From Engraulis encrasicolus (Eukaryota; Chordata; Actinopteri; Clupeiformes; Engraulidae): a DNA stretch of 64,000 nucleotides. Positions 58,823 through 64,000 of this stretch are shown here, piece by piece. The notes under the pieces are model-generated. The model saw nothing but the letters and a program-made list of their open reading frames with translations, searched no databases and had not been told where the DNA came from. The translations under genes were made by a program, and so were the position numbers. Within the stretch, counting starts at the first letter, position 1, and each line of letters begins with the position of its first letter. Location: contig NC_085872.1 of NCBI RefSeq assembly GCF_034702125.1, positions 27,022,002 through 27,086,001 of the forward strand, in the 5' to 3' direction.

Positions 58823-59284
58823 AGTCCTAGCAATTGTATCTTTATTCAGTTGATATGGCTAAACTTGAAACTTGTAATAGCATTCTTAATATGAGCATGT
58901 TATACATGCCATTTTTCAGAAAATAATTAAATACAGTTTATACAAGTTTGTTTTATTACAAAATGTAGTCACAATCATCTCAAAACAGAGAAATTCAACA
59001 TGATCCATTTCTTTAAATACGAAAGACATTTTCCTTGCAATAACTTCAGCATGTGTATCCAAAAGTTAAAAACACTGGTGGTAATAATAAAATATAGTAC
59101 AATCACAACATCTTTGAAGTTCAATGATGGCATTTAAAAAATAAAAAAACAGACAACAGTAGAGAACATCTAGAAACACAACTAGCATCTACAACCAATA
59201 TATACACATAAGTTGTCCGCCACACAATACTATACCAATGTTCCAAATCGCTGGTCAAATGTCATCAACATTCATCCATGAACA

Positions 59285-61401
59285 TCAGTTTCTGAAATCA
59301 GGCCTGTGTTTGCGCTGGTGTGATTTCAGATGGTCCAGCCGTTTGAAGCTGAGGCCACATACCGTGCAGGAGTATGGGCGCTCTCCCGTGTGCGTCCGGT
59401 AGTGGACCTTCAGTATGTCCGCTCGGGTGAAACTTTTATCACACAGAGTGCAACTGTGTGGCTTCTCCTGCGTGTGGATCCGCTGATGCAGCTTCAGATT
59501 CCACAGGCGGCTGAACTTGTTGCCGCACAGAGAGCAGCAGTACGGCTTGTCCACGGCATGGCTGCACTGGTGCTTCTGGAGGTCGCCAGACGATGGGAAC
59601 CCTTTGCCACAGTGGCTGCACAGGTGGAGGCCTTCCCCCTGGTGGATGCGCTGATGGACTTTAAGGTTGCAGGCCTGGGTGAACGTTTTCCCACACTGGT
59701 TGCATGAGTAGCGGCTAGAGGATGCTGCTCGGTGGGACTGCATGTGGGACTTGAGGGACCTGGCATCGGGGAAACTGATTAGACATTGGCTGCAAGTGTG
59801 CAGCCTCGCTTCGCCGCCGTGCTCAGCCACACCGTCAGTCGACGGCAACGCCGCGTGGCTGTAGGGGTCTCCTGCATACATCTGTTCGTGTTCAGGATGG
59901 ACCAGCGATGAACTGCTAGGGAGGAGTCCATGCTCTCTCTGCCCGTCTTCGTCACCGTGCTGGTACATGGTGCTCGTGTTCTCCAAGCAGCCATCCTCGT
60001 TGATCAGCAAGTAGTTCAGATCTGCCGAACTAGCGTTGCCGCACGAAAGTTCTGCTGGTGACCGTCCATGAGACCTGAGTGTGCTTCTCCTCCCTTTTTG
60101 GAAGCTGGACGCGTGTGTGCGCCCACTGCTCTCCTCCATCACACCAAAATCACCAGGCAGATGAGTCTGCATGGCTCTGAAGCCGACAGCATCCTCCTCT
60201 CTTGCAGGAGAGTTTGACAAACCACGCAAGTCCCCCATGTCCAGATCCTGGCTGTTGTAAGACGTCTCAAAATGACCAAGTTCATCCATGCTGTATCGCA
60301 ATCCCTGTGGGCCCTCAGTCTCCCTGTCTGGGCCAGGGTCTTGGGACCGGCTCAGCGGTTCCGCTTCCCACTCATCCCGGCACTGTCCGAGTTCCTCACC
60401 GCTGACACACTTACTTGAAGATGAGTGGAACAGCTCTCCCTCTGCTTGACAGGAAAATACAAAGGAAAAAGGAATATATTAGGTCTGTTCCATTTTCTAC
60501 CTGACCATGCAATAGACAAGACTTTTGAGTTATGATTTAATCACATAAGTGTGCAGCATCATTCCTTTCAGAAGTCATATACTGTGTGTTCAAACCATTG
60601 TCAATAGCTGTGTACAGGTAGATTATTGTGGCAGTCACACACACTGTGTAACTTAAGATCTAAGATAATTCAATTGAACACACTCACCTTCCATACACAT
60701 ACTCCACTTGTCTGAGTGCTCCTGCACATTTCGCAAAGTTTCCTCTTTCCGCTGCGAGTATTCCTTTACTCTTCCCGTAGTAATATCCTGTAGATAACGA
60801 GGAAAAAATGAATGAATATTACTTTTTTTAAAAGCAACTGGGGCAGGGTAATTAGTTATAATACCTGTGTACCTGACTGCTGATTACATGGAAAAAAACG
60901 TACCACATCCCCAGAAGTTGAACCTGCTGCTGTTTCTGGCTGAATCGCATTGAAGGAATCTTCCTCAGTGTTGCTACAGCTGTTCCAGCCATCCTCATGG
61001 CTTTTCTCTTGCTTCAGCCCACTGCCTCTATCTAAGGTTTAAAAAATGTTTTGTTAAATAGCATGCCATAATTCAAAGCACTCTAGACACGTTATTGTTG
61101 CCGTTTCTATATTTTACTTACTCGACTGTGTCTCTCCACTCCTGTCTACAGGGTTCTCGGAGGTACCATCTGCCTTTCCACAGTTTACACACCGTGTTCG
61201 GCGTGGGTTGTCGCGGTCTTTACGTCTATTCTCAAACAGTTGTAGTCGCTTCTTTAGCGACTCGACTTGTTCTCTGCTTCGAGACACTTCCTCTAGAAAG
61301 CTGTCCTCTACCAACCTTGTAATTTCAAACATGGCAGCCTTAAAAACAGTCTCCATCACGCCGGATAGCTGAGACTGAAATGTTATTATCACCTCGGACA
61401 T
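59285..61401 (-). CDS. C2H2 zinc-finger protein with leader coiled coil, six fingers
   Basis: Exons 61401-61122, 61031-60904, 60787-60688, 60444-59285 join in frame (555 aa). Start MSEVIITFQ; an open stretch upstream is judged 5' UTR. The leader (residues ~6-60) has QSQLSGVMETVFKAAM and REQVESLKKRL, then CVNCG (Cys71, Cys74). The middle is acidic, with two short exons. From ~385 six fingers: CSQC...HMQSH, CNQC...HQRIH, CSHC...HQCSH, CSLC...HQRIH, CTLC...HYRTH, CTVC...HQRKH. Helix residues -1,2,3,6: A-S-L-H-adjacent for the first, then Q-C-N-V, S-G-D-K, R-W-N-L, R-D-I-V, R-D-H-S. A nuclear DNA-binding regulator is expected. Confidence 0.87.
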
Positions 61402-62287
<886 letters not shown>

Positions 62288-62865
62288 CTTCAGACCTCAA
62301 GCACAGCAGAATGGAAGAGCAGGGCAACACCTACATAAAATAATGAAACAAGGAAATGATATTATAAACTGATAATTCAAAATAAAAAAATAAATATATT
62401 TAAATATAATACTACTATAATACTACTATTTAAATATTATTTATATTTATATACATACAATTAACATTAAAATAAAGGTTTAAACGTAGGCTAATTAATA
62501 GCAGCTTTTTCACCACACTTAGAAAAAAACATTTATCTTCACACTGCAAAATACCTCTTGCATACAGCTGAAACATATCCAGCTGGTTCCCATCATATCA
62601 AATGTTTTTAACACAATTGATACAGGCCATTTAAGTTATCATATGGAAATGAAGACATCTCCTGATCAATATCAGTCCAGTTCGCAGTTTGACCTGGGGA
62701 GTAGACCTATGCAAAACTGGGTAGGCCTAAGTAGTAATCCAGGTTAAATTAACCTTGAGGTAGTGGTAAATTACTTATTTTCCTAACTAAATGACACCCA
62801 TGATATCTATTAGCAGATTTACCACTTCTTGCAGGTTAACTTGGCCAGGTTTATCACGTGATAAA

Positions 62866-62900
62866 CAAATGAATGAATGAATGAATGAAGGAATGAATAA
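62866..62900. repeat. (AATG)n microsatellite
   Basis: About seven tetranucleotide units with one change. Confidence 0.85.
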
Positions 62901-64000
62901 ATTAATTTCATTTTTTTTTTCACAGCATAATTTATCTGTCAATGAGACGTAAAAAGTTTGACAGCATGGAGAAAGGAATGCCCATGAAGCAGTAAGCTTA
63001 AACTTAGCTAGTTTCCTGGAATACTCCCCTGCAGACTCAAGTTCGAATACAAAAGCCTGTATGGATTTTAGTGCATGCTATAGCCTGGTCTACCAGTGCC
63101 GGATTATACATACCGGTGGCACAGAGGCACCAACCATTTACAGCCAGTTAGGGGGCACCACATGACACAAAATTAAATTAAAGTTTTTAAGTTATTTAAT
63201 TTTTACTTTTTTGAAAGTAGGTCTCACAGTACCTGGTTAGAATTTCTGTCTAGGACGTGGCATATGGGAGTGACTTCTGTGCCGCAGTCATGTCAGATTA
63301 GGTTCGTGATGAAACAGTCACATGCTTTTGCTAGGCAGTACGCATTCACACTTTGCCAGTGTGGTGCATTCTAACCAGGGCCCAGACCTAGGCCAACTTG
63401 GCCCTGCGGCCACAACCCAAACCGGCCTTCAAAGCCACTTAATCATTTTCCTAGGTGCTTCATGTGCCATCCAGTAGTGTACAATGAACTGGTAGGCCTA
63501 TAGTCCTTAGGCCAAGCCGGGTCCGGGTGTTGGGGGGGCCCAAGGGGGGCAGAGGACCAGCGACCCCAAGGGGCCAGGCTAACCACGACCCAAACCAGCC
63601 TTCAAAACCACCTTGAGCACTGGTTGGAGTTGGTAGGCCCTAATCAAAAATACTGAATCAAACCAAGATAACGCAAAACACGCCCACTCAATGCAAAAGC
63701 GTCTGCTCAAGTTGGGTCTCCTAAGGGGGCGTTGTCCCCTACTTCTTCTTCTCTTTTTGAGGTGTTTGCGCAAGACATGCGCTACCGCCATCTACAGCGC
63801 TATGGGGACTTCATTGATTCTCAACCTCAGGACTCTGAAGGTCTCCTAACCGAAGGTCTCCTAAAGGGGCGTTCACCCGACATAAGGTGGATACCGGAAA
63901 AGAAACAAAATGACGCTTCTTGTTAGATCCACCTTCTTTGCCCTAATCACCCACCAACTTCCACAAAGACATAGCGCTTGTGCCCAACACAAGCTTGTGC
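62901..64000. other. Stretch without a recognised gene, partly repetitive
   Basis: 63085 ('cagtgccggattata') resembles the start of the hAT MITE at 29428, but no other end is seen. 'acccaaaccngccttcaaa' occurs at 63415 and 63588, and the GC-rich 'ggggggcccaaggggggc' near 63530 recalls the MITE at 13250. No coding sequence is identified. Confidence 0.35.

Noticed and set aside
59330..59707. Plus-strand frame opposite the six-finger array
   Set aside because: Antisense shadow of the finger repeats.

Overview
The window looks like teleost fish nuclear DNA, probably from a clupeid-like lineage. The signs are multi-exon genes with GT-AG introns, C2H2 and BED zinc-finger genes with a fish-type coiled-coil leader, L2/CR1-type LINEs, many hAT and Tc1 remnants, a tRNA-derived SINE, long CA/GT microsatellites, and a large excess of the octamer TAGGCCTA. 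Nothing bacterial or viral was recognised.

Layout. 1-20.5 kb is almost entirely transposons. It holds an element with ~265-bp inverted ends (264-3145), a minus-strand LINE (3145-~8300) split by a hAT insertion (6183-7565), a TIR element (9913-12765) carrying two nested smaller elements, inverted repeats, and a second LINE cut into three pieces by a CACTG-ended element (15243-17210) and a hAT (17824-19792). 20.9-29.4 kb is an intact 15-coding-exon plus-strand gene of the VWA7 family (966 aa). Its introns contain a Tc1 palindrome with a nested MITE and a fresh SINE.

29.4-62 kb is a head-to-tail array of minus-strand genes. The first (32674-42278) has five common exons with an N-terminal leader coiled coil and an acidic body, but no finger array. 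Upstream lie three separate ATG-bearing exons, each coding for a different BED-type or hAT-type zinc finger. Each ends in phase 0 at a GT donor, so any of the three can join the common part in frame. Next come a possible three-exon small gene (43.2-44.0 kb) and three C2H2 genes with 5, 3 and 6 intact fingers (46.5-48.2, 53.2-55.1, 59.3-61.4 kb). All four large genes share one leader domain. They may be dimerising transcription factors that differ in how DNA binding is attached: fingers behind the leader in three, swappable transposon-type fingers in front of it in one.

The introns and spacers hold at least eight hAT-type non-autonomous insertions with 7-8-bp target duplications, a TTAA-flanked foldback nested in another MITE, three near-perfect palindromes that share arm ends, hammerhead-like motifs, and pieces of Tc1 transposons. 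All splice assignments come from reading frames and splice consensus alone; no transcript or database evidence was available.
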